Positions 32,222 to 42,362 of a stretch of 64,000 bases of DNA are shown here, in pieces. Below the pieces are notes generated by a model, which was not told the DNA's origin, searched no databases, and was given only the letters and a program-made list of their open reading frames with translations. This stretch comes from Alentia gelatinosa (Eukaryota > Annelida > Polychaeta > Phyllodocida > Polynoidae). The stretch is from assembly GCA_950022655.1 (NCBI GenBank), contig OX465592.1, positions 4,733,544-4,797,543 on the forward strand, read 5' to 3'. Every line of letters starts with the position of its first letter. Positions within the stretch are counted from its first letter, which is position 1. The position numbers and the translations under genes were made by a program.

Positions 32222-32965
32222 TTGCAGTGCCTCTCATGCTTGTCATGGTCGGTAATCACGGCTCTATGTGTGCTCTGCTCAGTGTCAGGTGAGACTGACT
32301 GCCCTCAGCTGTCTAGGTGTCAGATTTACACTCTCCCAGCAGAGTTCTTGCGCTCTACTTCCTGTTGCCGCTTATATCTCTGCCCCAACTTGCCTGTTTG
32401 GGCTCAAATCTGGCCCAGACGCCACTTTTTAAAAAATCCTAAATTCTGAGGGCTTTTGGGAGTATTTTGTGTTCCACTTGTAAATAGAGATGAACATATT
32501 TATATGGTAAATAAAATACTCTCATTTCTGTTATTATTTATTTCAAACCAGACACAGTCAACAATGCCCATGTGCTCCTCTGAACTGATCAACTGTGAAT
32601 TCCCACAATAAAACGGTTTGAGTCTGAAAAAGAAACAGCTGGCTTGTCTGCGAAGCTCCTTTAACAGTTCCCATATTTCCATACTCATGATATGTGAGTT
32701 GTTTGACTTGTATAACTTTTGTCAGTTGCCTTATTTTGAATCCGAATTGTTGACTGGTTCCCACTGTCTTTAGCAGATACCCTGAGAACCAGCGTATGAC
32801 GTCACATAATTGGGGCAGAGATTAACCCAGCGCTAGCGCCGCGAAAGATCTGGGGGGAGAGTGCCAGTCTGACAATCGGCGCAGGTAGCAATGCCCTAAC
32901 ACTACTCCCATGCTTTAGCATTGGAGCAGCGCTCCTATAGACGACCTTTGCCTCAAAGTTGCCCA
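32222..32965. other. Unannotated stretch
   Basis: Short frames (75 codons + at 32222; 62-68 - at 32500-32764) lack support. A perfect CRE, TGACGTCA, lies at 32797. TTGGGGCAGAGAT at 32812 is the complement of ATCTCTGCCCCAA at 32377, a 13-bp inverted pair about 420 bp apart. Confidence 0.35.
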
Positions 32966-34308
32966 GGGTACATGTGGGTGGGATTTTTAAAACCTGCTAA
33001 ATTACCGAAAACAGGGTTATTTAAGGCTAATGTTGTATAAACGTATCTCATCGATGTAAAAATGGCATTTTTTGGTGCATCTTTAGATGATCTTTCATTT
33101 CAACATAGGCTTTTGTATAGCTCTGAGGAATTTTTCCTTCCGAAAATCAACAAAAGCTATGATTTTCTAGTGTTTTCATTTTTTTCAAAATCTTGGAGGC
33201 ACAATGTTGAGCCAATTGTTTCTATTAACTTGTTTAAAGCATATGTCATGAGAAGTGTAGACTATATAGTTATGAAAATTGGTTATAGTTTGAAAAAATA
33301 TCATAATGGTCAAAACTACCAGGACCTTTAAATTTTCCAACTGAGAGCCCCATAGAGCATGTTGTCCGACACCCCAATTTTGAGAGGATTATACTAATGA
33401 GATAGACAATGAGAAATTAATTTTTCTTTATTGTAAAATGTTGACCAATATCCTGACTGTGAGACCTGAAAGTTTCAACACAATCAGACTATCCATTCTG
33501 ATATTAAAACATTGTGATTCCATGATGATATTTTTTCCAAAAAATGGGGTGTTGGACAACAACCCTGTTAAAAGATGTCTAGAAGAAATAATAATTATGA
33601 TAGAATAACAAATACCCCTCTATATGTTAAGTATTCCTACCACTTTTAAATACCCAGTTTACTTTCGTCCTGGATAAAAAAATGTACTTCTTGTGATTCA
33701 AAAACTGCAAACGTGTTGTCCGACACCCCGGGGTGTCGGACAACACGCTCTGATATAAATCCTGATTTTGGGGTTGTTTCTTATCAGTAATTGAGTGATT
33801 TGCTTTGAAAAATATAGCTTTCTATCATTTCATTAAGAATAAAAAGGATTATAGTTACTGATATTATTTTATTCATTGTTCTGAGCAGTTTTAAAAACGT
33901 GTTGTCCGACACCCCGCGTGTTGTCCGACACCCCTGCCAGGCCCAAACCCATATATGGCTCAGAGCTTTTGTTTCAAATCTGATATATGATAGAGGTGTT
34001 TTGGGTCAAATATAACATATGTCACCATATAATATTAGTTTTTCTCAAATTAAAAGCTTTTATAACGTTTCTTGAAATTTGAAATATTTTAGGGGGGTGG
34101 ACAACATGCAGTATCATACACAATTTCAAAAGGCTCTGAAATCTGAACCATTTGTCTGATTTTGTTGGAATAATGTTTTTCTGGAAGGTACGCTGTAGGA
34201 GACTAATATGAAATGTAAAAAGAAGTGGTATTCTAAAATTATTTTTTGAGTGTCTGACCCCAGGAAGAAAGCGTAATTTAGCAGGTTTCAAAAATCCGAC
34301 CCATGTAC
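32966..34308. mobile_element. 1.34-kb AT-rich TIR element with GTTGTCCGACACCCC motifs
   Basis: GTACATG, GGATTTTTAAAACC and TGCTAAATTA (32966-33004) are mirrored by TAATTTAGCAGGTTTCAAAA, ATCCGACCC and ATGTAC (34274-34308). Inside, GTTGTCCGACACCCC occurs at 33361, 33715, 33901 and 33920 on the + strand, inverted at 33730, and in degraded inverted form at 33546 and near 34092. 33712-33747 is a perfect 36-bp palindrome of it. An 89-codon frame (33062-33331, MAFFGASLDDLSF ...) and a 96-codon minus frame (34022-34312) are unrecognised. No DDE motif was found. Confidence 0.65.
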
Positions 34309-34555
34309 ACAAGGCCTGACAGCGCCCACGCTACTCCCAGTGAATTAATGCCCTTAGTAGCTCTGTTCCACGCATGCTCAATAGTGTGCAGGGCGGGGTC
34401 TACTCTTTTGAATTAATTAACAGAGCTTAATTGCTTTATATAAGCTTTATTAAAGGTACAATAACCGCATGTTTAGCCTGCAAAGGATATATAGTTAATA
34501 TCGGAGACACACCAAGCGAGAAACAAAGCGAGTTCAGGAATCGCCAACACAAAAT
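34309..34555. other. Unannotated stretch
   Basis: AT-rich with CTTTATATAAGCTTTATTAAAG around 34434. No gene recognised. Confidence 0.4.
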
Positions 34556-34660
34556 CGTTATGTAATTCACGCAGTTTCACCTTGTGAATTACTATATGAT
34601 TGGGATATGGGATATAGCTCTAACCCTAAACTTCCATAGGTTTCCTCTATAACATTATTC
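34556..34660. mobile_element. Hairpin remnant, TTTATCTCACCCC clan
   Basis: ATGTAATTCACGCAGTTTCA, CCTTGTGAATTACTATATGA and CTAACCCTAAACTTCCATAG, then GGTTTCCTCTATA, match the right half of 17930-18000. The left arm and the first module are missing. Confidence 0.7.
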
Positions 34661-35163
34661 GCCGGGTCAACTGGAGACTTCCGGTTCAAAATACCCTCTA
34701 AGCGCTGTCCTAGTGTAAAATGGTGAAAAACTAAATTAATTTACCTCCTAATATGTAATCTGATTGAAATATGGTTATATTCACTACCCAGACAAGATTT
34801 AAACTTGCCAACTCGAAGAAAATCGGTTGTTTTTGACGATTTGATGACATCGCGTTTAAAGTCTAAACTGAGGCCATAACATAATCATTTGACCTGAAAG
34901 GGTCTAATGGTTTTGTCAAGGGAAAGGCTCGAGAGTTACGTATCACATCCCCACATATTAAAAACTATCAGAAATGAACGTCCGAATTCGCCATAGGCCT
35001 AGCATTGCGAAGGTGCTTTTCCAAGATGGCCGCGCCCTCGGCTAGAAGGGGGTTCGTAGCGCTACCTACTTCCAGATTCACTCGACGGATAATAAACTCG
35101 CGCGCCATCGCCATAACATCTCTCACTGCTAACAGCTGATTGGTTATTTATTATTTATTTCAG
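34661..35163 (+). promoter_or_regulatory. Upstream region of the 869-aa gene: YY1-like motif and 3' splice site
   Basis: AAGATGGCCGCG lies at 35023-35034 in a GC-rich patch, and an ETS-type ACTTCCGG occurs at about 34677. Further on, CTAAC (35129-35133) is a good branch point, followed by a T-rich tract and TTTCAG ending at 35163. The gene therefore probably has at least one upstream, maybe non-coding, exon near 34980-35070 or beyond. Confidence 0.5.
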
Positions 35164-35191
35164 GTGAAGAACTCAACACGACACGACAACA

Positions 35192-37801
35192 ATGGCGCGC
35201 TTTCCGGTTCCGCTGGAGGCGCGGGCCCGCGTCGCCATGGCAACTAGCCTGCCCCTGCGGGACCGACTGCGCATCGCCTCCGAGCACATCCTGCCGCTTC
35301 CGCCGGAAGTGCGGCGGGTCTGGTTAGACACGCTGCCGCCAGGGGTGCGCGCGGGCCTCGTTCTGGGTCATGACGTCATGGCCGCTGCTCATCCACCCGT
35401 GACGGGCCTCGCCTCGCTCAACGACAGCGGGTTCGCCGACGATTTCCTCCCTACGGACGACAACTTCCGGTACGGCCTCAGACCGGAAGCGGAAGTGCCG
35501 GTGACGGAGCGCGCGCGGCGGCTGGAGCGCGAGGCGCGCGGGTTGGTCGTGCGCGTGCGCGCGGTGCGCGAGGAGAGCAGGAGGCTGGAGGAGGTGTGCA
35601 CTGCGCTGCTCCACATCCGGGCACGCGCCGCGCTCGACGCGACACCTGGTGTCTTCAGCAGGAACTACCACCAGACGGCGCGGCGGTGCCGGCGCTGCGC
35701 GTCTGATGATAGAACTAAACTCCAGGGGGCGCCACGCGACGACTCATACTGCTGCTGGGAGAGGAGGGAGTGGTACCGGCGACTGCCGCTAGAGGTCAGG
35801 GCAGCGTTGGCTCTGGGTAAGAATGTTGCTGGTAACTGGCGTGCGGACGTTTCATCCCTGAGATTAGAGCCTTCAACTGACCGCAATCAGGCACCAGCGA
35901 AAAGTCCCCACCTGGTGGACTCAGAAGACGCGTGGATGCGTGAGAGAGGGTGGGCGGGCGGCAGCGGGCACACAGGGACAGGTGAGAGGGGGCGGGTGGG
36001 TGGCAGCGGGCACACAGAGACAGGTGAGAGGGGGCGGGCGGGCGGCAGCGGGCATATGTGTCCACAGTGTGGGCAAACTGTGACTCAGCCACCAATCTCC
36101 ACGCTGACTGCCATGGGCCGGCACACATGGCCAGACATTAGACTAGACACCGCAGACACAGACACCACAACAAACATGGGACACCGTGATACGACCGTTC
36201 TGCCAGCCACGGGCCGGCATGAGTGGCCGGACATCAAACTAGACACCACAGATTCTACCACAAATATAAGACACCGTGATACGACCATTCTGCCAGCTAC
36301 GGGGAGGCATGAGTGGCTGGATATTAGACTTGACACCACAGATACTACAACAGACAAGAGCCACCATGATACGACCGTTCTGCCAGCCTCGGGGCGGCAT
36401 GAGTGGCCAGACATTAAATTGGACACCACAGACTCGACCATGAACATGAGACACAGTGATATGACTGTTCTGCCAGCCACGGGGCGTCATGAGTGGCCAG
36501 ACATCAAACAAGATACTGCAGACCCCACAACAAACATGATACACTGTCATACGACTGTTCTACCAGCTACGAGGCAGCATGAGTGGCCGAACATTGAACT
36601 GGACACCACAACAAACATGAGACACCGTGATACGACCGTCCTGCCTGCTACAGGGAAACATGAGTGGCCAGACATTAAACTGGACACCACCACAAACATA
36701 AGACACCATGATACAACCGTTCTGCCTGCTACGGGGCAGCACGAGTGGCCGGACATTGAAAAAGACCACACAGGCACAGACACCATGACAAATATGAGAC
36801 ACCGTGATACAACAGTTCTGCCTGCCACGGGGCAGCATGAGTGGCCAGACATTAAACAAGACACCACAACATACATGAGACACCTTGATGCAACCGTTCT
36901 GCCCGCCATGGGGCGGCATGATGAGTGGCCGAGTTTGACGCGGGAATCCGCGGCGAGGAAAGGGACGTTTATGGAGGAGAACACCGCGGTCAAGGACGAC
37001 AACCAGACCCAGCAATCAACACGAACACGAGGCAGGCTCCAAGCACAGGCCACCATCCTGCCCGCTGCTGGAGAGTGGAACTGGGACTTGATTAGGATGG
37101 AATCTGCAGGCGACGGTGGTAACACTCACAGTCACACCCACACCCCCAGTCACAGTCACAGTCACACCCCTGACCCGCCCGCCACAGCCGCCCACCGCTA
37201 CTTCACCCCCATCACACCAGACGGCGCCACTGACCAGCTTCCGCACGGTGCCCCTCCACCTGCTCCCCCTGCCGGGCTACAGAGCACACCGACACGTACC
37301 GACATACCCGACCGGGCACCAACCTCAACGACATACGCCGATACACAAGACCAGGCACCTACCTCACTGCCACACCCCGAAACCCACGACCGGGCACCAA
37401 TGTCACAGACACATCCTAACACACCCGACAGGGCAACGATCTCACCGACCGGCCCCCACACTCCAGACCGGGCACCAACATCTCCAACACGTGCCGACAC
37501 CCATGACCGGGCACCAACCCCACCGACACATCCCGATACACCTGACCAGGCACCAACTTCAACGACACGCCCTGACAGGGCACCGACCCGGGCAGGCAGT
37601 TCCGAGCAGTCCTTTCACAGCTCACTGAGTGACGAGCTGCACATTGGTGACGAGCGCAGTGACGTCAGCAGCATACACAGTGACGTCAGTGACGTGCGCA
37701 GTGACGTCAGCAGCACCCACAGTGACGTCAGCAGCGCTCACAGTCCCGGACGACTGTCACGTGACAGCCTGGGTTCCTCAGGAAGTGACGATGATTGGTG
37801 A
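35192..37801 (+). CDS. Hypothetical 869-aa repeat protein (WPDI repeats, SDVSS tail)
   Basis: I do not recognise the family. The start is the first ATG after the 3' splice site, in a strong context (A at -3, G at +4). Residues 1-60 and 195-215 share an LPxEVRAxLxLG motif (LPPGVRAGLVLG, LPLEVRAALALG). Residues 104-147 are an Arg/Glu-rich probable helix or coiled coil. CRRC (166-169) and CPQC (290-293) are CxxC pairs. Residues 250-288 hold three ERGRxGGSGH units. Residues 305-639 carry eleven LPATGRHEWPDIKLDTT-type repeats 27-32 residues apart, the last two degenerate; 644-659 are His/Ser-rich; 706-800 hold about seven 13-residue DRAPTSPT repeats; 823-850 hold SDVSSxHS repeats; the end is acidic (GSDDDW). 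All repeat periods are multiples of three and indels keep frame, which argues for translation. No signal peptide or membrane segment. Mostly disordered scaffold-like or nuclear protein is a guess. The opposite-strand frames are shadows. Confidence 0.75.
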   Translation: MARFPVPLEARARVAMATSLPLRDRLRIASEHILPLPPEVRRVWLDTLPPGVRAGLVLGHDVMAAAHPPVTGLASLNDSGFADDFLPTDDNFRYGLRPEAEVPVTERARRLEREARGLVVRVRAVREESRRLEEVCTALLHIRARAALDATPGVFSRNYHQTARRCRRCASDDRTKLQGAPRDDSYCCWERREWYRRLPLEVRAALALGKNVAGNWRADVSSLRLEPSTDRNQAPAKSPHLVDSEDAWMRERGWAGGSGHTGTGERGRVGGSGHTETGERGRAGGSGHMCPQCGQTVTQPPISTLTAMGRHTWPDIRLDTADTDTTTNMGHRDTTVLPATGRHEWPDIKLDTTDSTTNIRHRDTTILPATGRHEWLDIRLDTTDTTTDKSHHDTTVLPASGRHEWPDIKLDTTDSTMNMRHSDMTVLPATGRHEWPDIKQDTADPTTNMIHCHTTVLPATRQHEWPNIELDTTTNMRHRDTTVLPATGKHEWPDIKLDTTTNIRHHDTTVLPATGQHEWPDIEKDHTGTDTMTNMRHRDTTVLPATGQHEWPDIKQDTTTYMRHLDATVLPAMGRHDEWPSLTRESAARKGTFMEENTAVKDDNQTQQSTRTRGRLQAQATILPAAGEWNWDLIRMESAGDGGNTHSHTHTPSHSHSHTPDPPATAAHRYFTPITPDGATDQLPHGAPPPAPPAGLQSTPTRTDIPDRAPTSTTYADTQDQAPTSLPHPETHDRAPMSQTHPNTPDRATISPTGPHTPDRAPTSPTRADTHDRAPTPPTHPDTPDQAPTSTTRPDRAPTRAGSSEQSFHSSLSDELHIGDERSDVSSIHSDVSDVRSDVSSTHSDVSSAHSPGRLSRDSLGSSGSDDDW
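37660..37730. promoter_or_regulatory. Four perfect CRE palindromes at 21-bp spacing inside the CDS
   Basis: TGACGTCA occurs at 37660, 37681, 37702 and 37723, each exactly 21 bp apart (two helical turns). They encode the SDVSS repeats of the 869-aa protein. Another perfect TGACGTCA lies at 35371 in the same CDS. CREB/ATF binding is possible but not shown. Confidence 0.5.
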
Positions 37802-37803
37802 TC

Positions 37804-38277
37804 CAACCGTGCTCAGAAATCCCGAGGATATTACTGACCCAGATAGATCTTAACCATACTGAGAAATACCAGCACAGACAGGTCATAATCGCACTGAGAT
37901 ATCATGATTATAATACAGACACAGACACGTCTTAACCGTACTGAAAAATCTCAAGTGGAATACTTACAGAAAAATCTACTAACATCTTTAGGCGCCCCCA
38001 TTGAGAAAACAAAATCATGGTTACCCCCTCTAAAGACTGTGCCATCCCAGCCATAAACAATGAATGGTTCTAAAAAGCCTTGTGAACTCAGCATTTGGTA
38101 GAAGCAGCATTCCGTGCACAGAGAGACAGGTCACAGCACACAGCAGGGTTCACAGTGAGGAGAACTTACAGCAATCTGTCTATTGTATCTCAGTCTATAA
38201 CAGGGCACCTACAACTCCCATCACTTTCGTTTTTGAATAGAGCATACCCAGCTTAAAATTGTACTACTGCAGGTTAA
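37804..38277 (+). other. Probable 3' UTR of the 869-aa gene
   Basis: Begins with about three diverged ~58-bp units (CTGAGAAATCCCGAG .. TTACTGACCCAGATAGATCT, TAACCATACTGAGAAAT). The same unit reappears at 38997-39055 after the 37-bp array. No open frame. Confidence 0.45.
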
Positions 38278-38283
38278 AATAAA
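38278..38283 (+). other. Candidate poly(A) signal AATAAA
   Basis: AATAAA in TTAAAATAAATTC, 477 bp after the stop of the 869-aa frame and just before the 37-bp array. First canonical signal downstream. Confidence 0.45.
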
Positions 38284-38299
38284 TTCTCCTCTGATATTA

Positions 38300-39005
38300 A
38301 CCAGGTGTCAGTACTGTAATAATTCAGGTATCATTCACCAGGTGTCATCACTACTGTAATAGTTCATGTAGTTCAGGTGGCATCACTACTATGATAATTT
38401 ATGTAACATCCACCAGGTGTCAGTACTGTAATAATTCATGTATCATCCACAAGGTGTCTCTACTGTAATAATTCATGGACCATCCACCAGGTGTCTCTAC
38501 TGTAATAAGTCATGGATCATCCACAAGGTGTCTCTACTGTAATAAGTCATGGATCATCCACCAGGTGTCAGTACTGTAATAATTCATGGATCATCCACAA
38601 GGTGTCTCTACTGTAATAAGTCATGGATCATCCACCAGGTGTCACTACTGTAATAATTCATGGATCATCCACCAGGTGTCACTACTGTAATAATTCATGG
38701 ATCATCCACCAGGTGTCTCTACTGTAATAATTCATGGATCATCCACCAGGTGTCCCTACTGTAATAATTCATGTATCATCCACAAGGTGTCTCTACTGTA
38801 ATAAGTCATGTATCATCCACAAGGTGTCACTACTGTAATAAGTCATGGATCATCCACCAGGTGTCTCTACTGTAATAAGTCATGTATCATCCACAAGGTG
38901 TCTCTACTGTAATCATTCATGTATTATCCACCAGGTGTCTCTACTGTAATAATTCATGGATCATCCACGAGGTGTCTCTACTGTAATAAGTCATGGATCA
39001 TACTG
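38300..39005. repeat. 37-bp minisatellite, ~18 copies
   Basis: The unit is CCACCAGGTGTCTCTACTGT + AATAATTCATGGATCAT, with CACAAGG and AAGTCAT variants. Three shorter, diverged units at the left edge show the array's origin. Period confirmed as 37 by direct count. Confidence 0.96.
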
Positions 39006-39202
39006 AGAAATCCCGAGTGTAATATTGACACAGATAGTTCTTAACCATTCTGAGAGATGCACAGTGACATGCTCCAATGCATTTTTTTTTCTTAAATTAA
39101 CAAAAAACAAGTCTCATCTGACATTCATCCTAGAATTGTAAGGATTGTTAAAGTGAAGTCACTACTGTAAAGATTCATGTGACATCCACACGGTGTCACT
39201 GG

Positions 39203-39490
39203 CGACTTAGCTGAATGAGTAGAGCTCTTATGTCATTTTGTATAAAACCCTCATAATATAGAAAGCCGCTTCTTATTTCTAGATGATCTTTTAGGTTTGT
39301 ATCCTGGCTTGAATGTCACTGAAGGCTGTGGTTGTTTTAATGTTTTAATGAAATCTGAAATGTCAACTGCACCATCTTGTGATATTTCCGGATGCGTAAA
39401 TAACGTTTTTCCTGCACTGCATAAACATGATAGAGGTAGGATGTAGACTTTAGCGTAAATATGATAGATATCACTCCATTAAACTATATT
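39203..39490 (+). mobile_element. tRNA-derived SINE candidate
   Basis: ACTTAGCTGAATGAGTAGAGC (A-box-like) is followed about 75 nt later by TTTAGGTTTGTATCCTGG (B-box-like GGTTTGTATCC). The downstream part (AGGCTGTGGTTGTTTTAATG ...) would be the body. A/B spacing is longer than in a tRNA, so an insertion in the head is needed. Confidence 0.4.
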
Positions 39491-40145
39491 TCAATAACGC
39501 ATCTGTGTGTTTATTTGTTTGATGTTATATGGTTGTTTCTTTTGTTTCGTTTATTGTATTGGGTCATTTAACAGGTTATAAAGGGAGGAGGTCTGATCGG
39601 GAAGAGTCTACATATTGATGTCTTAAAGGTATAAGACATCGACATTTTAGTCCCGATTATCACTGACCGACGATTGGGATGAATCGGGAACAATGTCGAT
39701 GTCTTATAGGCTTAACCCTTTCCATACCGGTGCCTGGTACCTCGCTACTCTCTTAAGGACCGTTGTTGGTGCCAGTTTGCCCCCCTAGAAGACCGGGGCA
39801 TAATGGCTAAACTCATAATTCAAGTTTGTAATTGCATAATACAATATATGGTCATAAATATTTTGTTTCTTTTGAATAGAAATACCAAAGATGATATCAT
39901 ATCTACATTTTGTGAAGATTTTATGAATATTGCTCTAATATTTATTATTATTTTGGCCTATTAGGTTTGTCCTACTCGCCCCAGACATTGTATTTTTTTC
40001 TCCTTCCGCTCCTCAGACATTCCCAGCCTTTTACTCCATCTTTATTTTTGTCCCTCCGCCTTCTATCTCGAGATTCAGTTACCTGCTCCCCTCTCCAGTC
40101 TCCCCTCCTCCTCCTTCCATCAAACTTTCATCCATTACCATACAA
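39491..40145. other. Unannotated stretch
   Basis: TAAGACATCGACATT near 39627 and AATGTCGATGTCTTA near 39690 form an inverted pair enclosing CCCGATTATCACTGACCGAC, another small foldback. A 70-codon Pro/Ser/Leu frame (39967-40179) is pyrimidine-driven. No gene called. Confidence 0.4.
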
Positions 40146-40206
40146 AGATGGTCACATGACCCGCAGCGCCATCACGTGACCATCCGTCACGATCATGTGA
40201 CCATCT
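40146..40206. repeat. Inverted repeat of CACATGACCATC sites
   Basis: AGATGGTCACATGA (40146-40159) and TCATGTGACCATCT (40193-40206) are exact complements. Between them lies ATCACGTGACCATC, a TFE/USF-type E-box in the same motif. Confidence 0.7.
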
Positions 40207-40407
40207 ATAATGTAGCTGGTGCCGGGGCTGTGTCTATGTGACGCACGGGGTACCGGCGGGGGTATGGATCCAGGGCAGAGAAGATTAACGTAGTTTAACG
40301 TGGTTTACCTTTCGGAGAAAATCATCTGAGAGGAACGCTGTTCATTCAATGGAGACTTCCGGGGGCGTCTCGTCGGTGTCTCGACACAGGTATCACCGCA
40401 GAATACG

Positions 40408-40560
40408 GGAAATAATCTAGGCCCGTACGTAAAGACCCGTTTATATACCTTGTACAAGGGTTATCGTTTGTTCCTATTTGAATTTGTTCGCTAAGACTGT
40501 CTGAGCCGTCCATATAGGGTTGAATAAAGTTGATCCACATCGTCCCTAGTTCACCTTGGC
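40408..40560. mobile_element. GGGCCCGTTT MITE, truncated copy 4
   Basis: TAATCTAGGCCCGTACGTAA, CAAGGGTTATCGTTTG, TTCGCTAAGACTGTCT and GTTGATCCACATCGTCC match copies 1 and 3. The right terminus is lost or highly diverged. Confidence 0.7.
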
Positions 40561-40834
40561 GTAAATAAAACGTAATGAGGCTCGTAATGTCATAATTATA
40601 TAGAACGTCCTGCCCATACTGTACAAGGTACAAAACAAGAGGAAGATTGATGGTAAATATGGAGACGTTGCGAACGTCATCTTGCCGCGGTTACTGACTT
40701 CCAATCAAAGTCTCTGCTATTCGGTAAGCATTGTCATGATCCAAAATATCAGTATGTTAAACATACAGTTTATATCCCTCTGCCTAATGGACCAAGCTGG
40801 TTGCGTGGCACGCCGCGTGAGGCGATCCCCCTTG

Positions 40835-40925
40835 GTTATGATCAATACATTTCGCCCCCATGCGATAGGCACGGAGCAAGCATATAATCCTGATCTCAAC
40901 GTACTCGAGTCAGTCTGGTCAGCGC
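40835..40925 (+). pseudogene. Possible decayed Tc1/mariner-type transposase fragment
   Basis: Within a 117-codon frame, FRPHA .. YNPDLNVLESVWS resembles the DNARPH .. SPDLNPIEHLW block of Tc1/mariner DDE transposases. The expected Asp before the RPH block is not retained and the spacing is too short. The rest of the frame does not match. A chance resemblance is possible. Confidence 0.25.
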
Positions 40926-41990
40926 AGGGCATTATAACACCATCTGCAATAAAGCTTGTAACAGGACGAAGCCTTGGAGTCATTCATTCAGCTTACTATT
41001 CACAACAGATAGTAACACTGGTGGAGAACTCCTAAGACTACCAGGAAACATCTCCCACAAGCGCACAAAACATTGCTAAAATACCATCATTTAGCACCCA
41101 TGCTGGACACACCAAGCCTCCGACGGTCAGTAAGAAAAGAAAGACCAAACACGTCAAAACAACCAGCGGCAACACAACTGCAACCAGCCGCCAACCACAA
41201 CGATATCAAGCCGTCCGAGAAAGCAGACACCTTCGAGGCACATTCCCAACAGTTTGACGAAACTAGCACCACTAAGGTGCTATACCCTAAACTGCCACAT
41301 AACAGAAGATACGATTGGAGAGCAGCCAGCGGCTATACACTCTCCGAATCATTGCCTCTAGGGTAATCAATGTGGGTTTTAACCATACCAATCACTAAGT
41401 TGGAACAGAGTGGAGACAGAGGTGGTGGCCAGTCTATGCTGGAGGTTCTCGCAGGCTGGGCAGCGGCCCGTGTGGTGGTGGTGTTGGTGGTGGTGGTGGT
41501 GGGGGTGGTGGAGGTGGTGAGGGATGAGGGATGGCAGGACCGGACTCTGTTTACTGTAGACCCAGCAGCAGCGTCGTGCTGCCACCTGACGACGAGTGTG
41601 TAAACTAAGGCTAGAGACACGTGACCACACCTGTCACGCGACTAGCCGCTTACTGCGCACGCGCCGCTGTGGACGCTGGTTCCGTCGACACCGTCGATAG
41701 AGCTTATCTATCTTCGTTCACCAGCAACTTGTATTCCCCCACTCCCAGCTCAAAACAGGAATACACACCACTACCACCACACTAGATTGGCCGCCGCCTC
41801 TGTCTCCTCCCTGTTCTAAGGATGGTGGAGTTGACACTGCGACTTTTCCATGAATATCAATCACGATCGAAATGAGGATATCAAAGCCTGAATACTTACC
41901 AACAAATATTCATAGATTAACAAATTGAAAATGAAATCTAGCTTCATTTTATTCAAAATGTACACACAATAAGAAATAAGAACATTGAAA
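40926..41990. other. Unannotated stretch with a short GGTGGT tract
   Basis: A + frame at 41073-41366 (97 codons; MLKYHHLAPMLDTPSLRRSV ...) has plausible composition but no family or splice sites. 41475-41520 is a GGTGGTGGT tract giving VVVV/HHHH frames. 41630-41710 is CpG-rich. Confidence 0.35.
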
Positions 41991-41994
41991 TGTG

Positions 41995-42362
41995 GCTCTC
42001 CAGGCATAGACATACCTATACTCCTTCATCCTCTATGACCTTTTCCTCACCTACACTCCTTCATCCACTATGACCTTCACACCTACACTCCTTCATCCTC
42101 TATGACCTTCTTCTCACCTACACTCCTTCATCCTCTATGACCTTCACACCTACAATCCTTCATCCACTATGACCTTCACCTCACCTACACTCCTTCATCC
42201 TCTATGACCTTCACACCTACACTCCTTCATCCTCTATGACCTTCTTCTCACCTACACTCCTTCATCCTCTATGACCTTCACACCTACAATCCTTCATCCA
42301 CTATGACCTTCACCTCACCTACACTCCTTCATCCTCTATGACCTTCACACCTACATTCCTTC
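41995..42362. repeat. Minisatellite (CCTACACTCCTTCATCCTCTATGACCTTCA)n
   Basis: About eleven units of 30-36 bp, alternating CCTTCACA, CCTTCTTCTCA and CCTTCACCTCA linkers. A block of about 125 bp (linker order) is repeated around 42060-42190 and 42195-42330. Confidence 0.93.

Noticed and set aside
36085..37125. Minus-strand frames opposite the 869-aa gene
   Set aside because: Shadow frames created by the codon-length repeats of the sense gene.
39967..40179. 70-codon Leu/Ser/Pro frame
   Set aside because: Pyrimidine-rich sequence, no other support.
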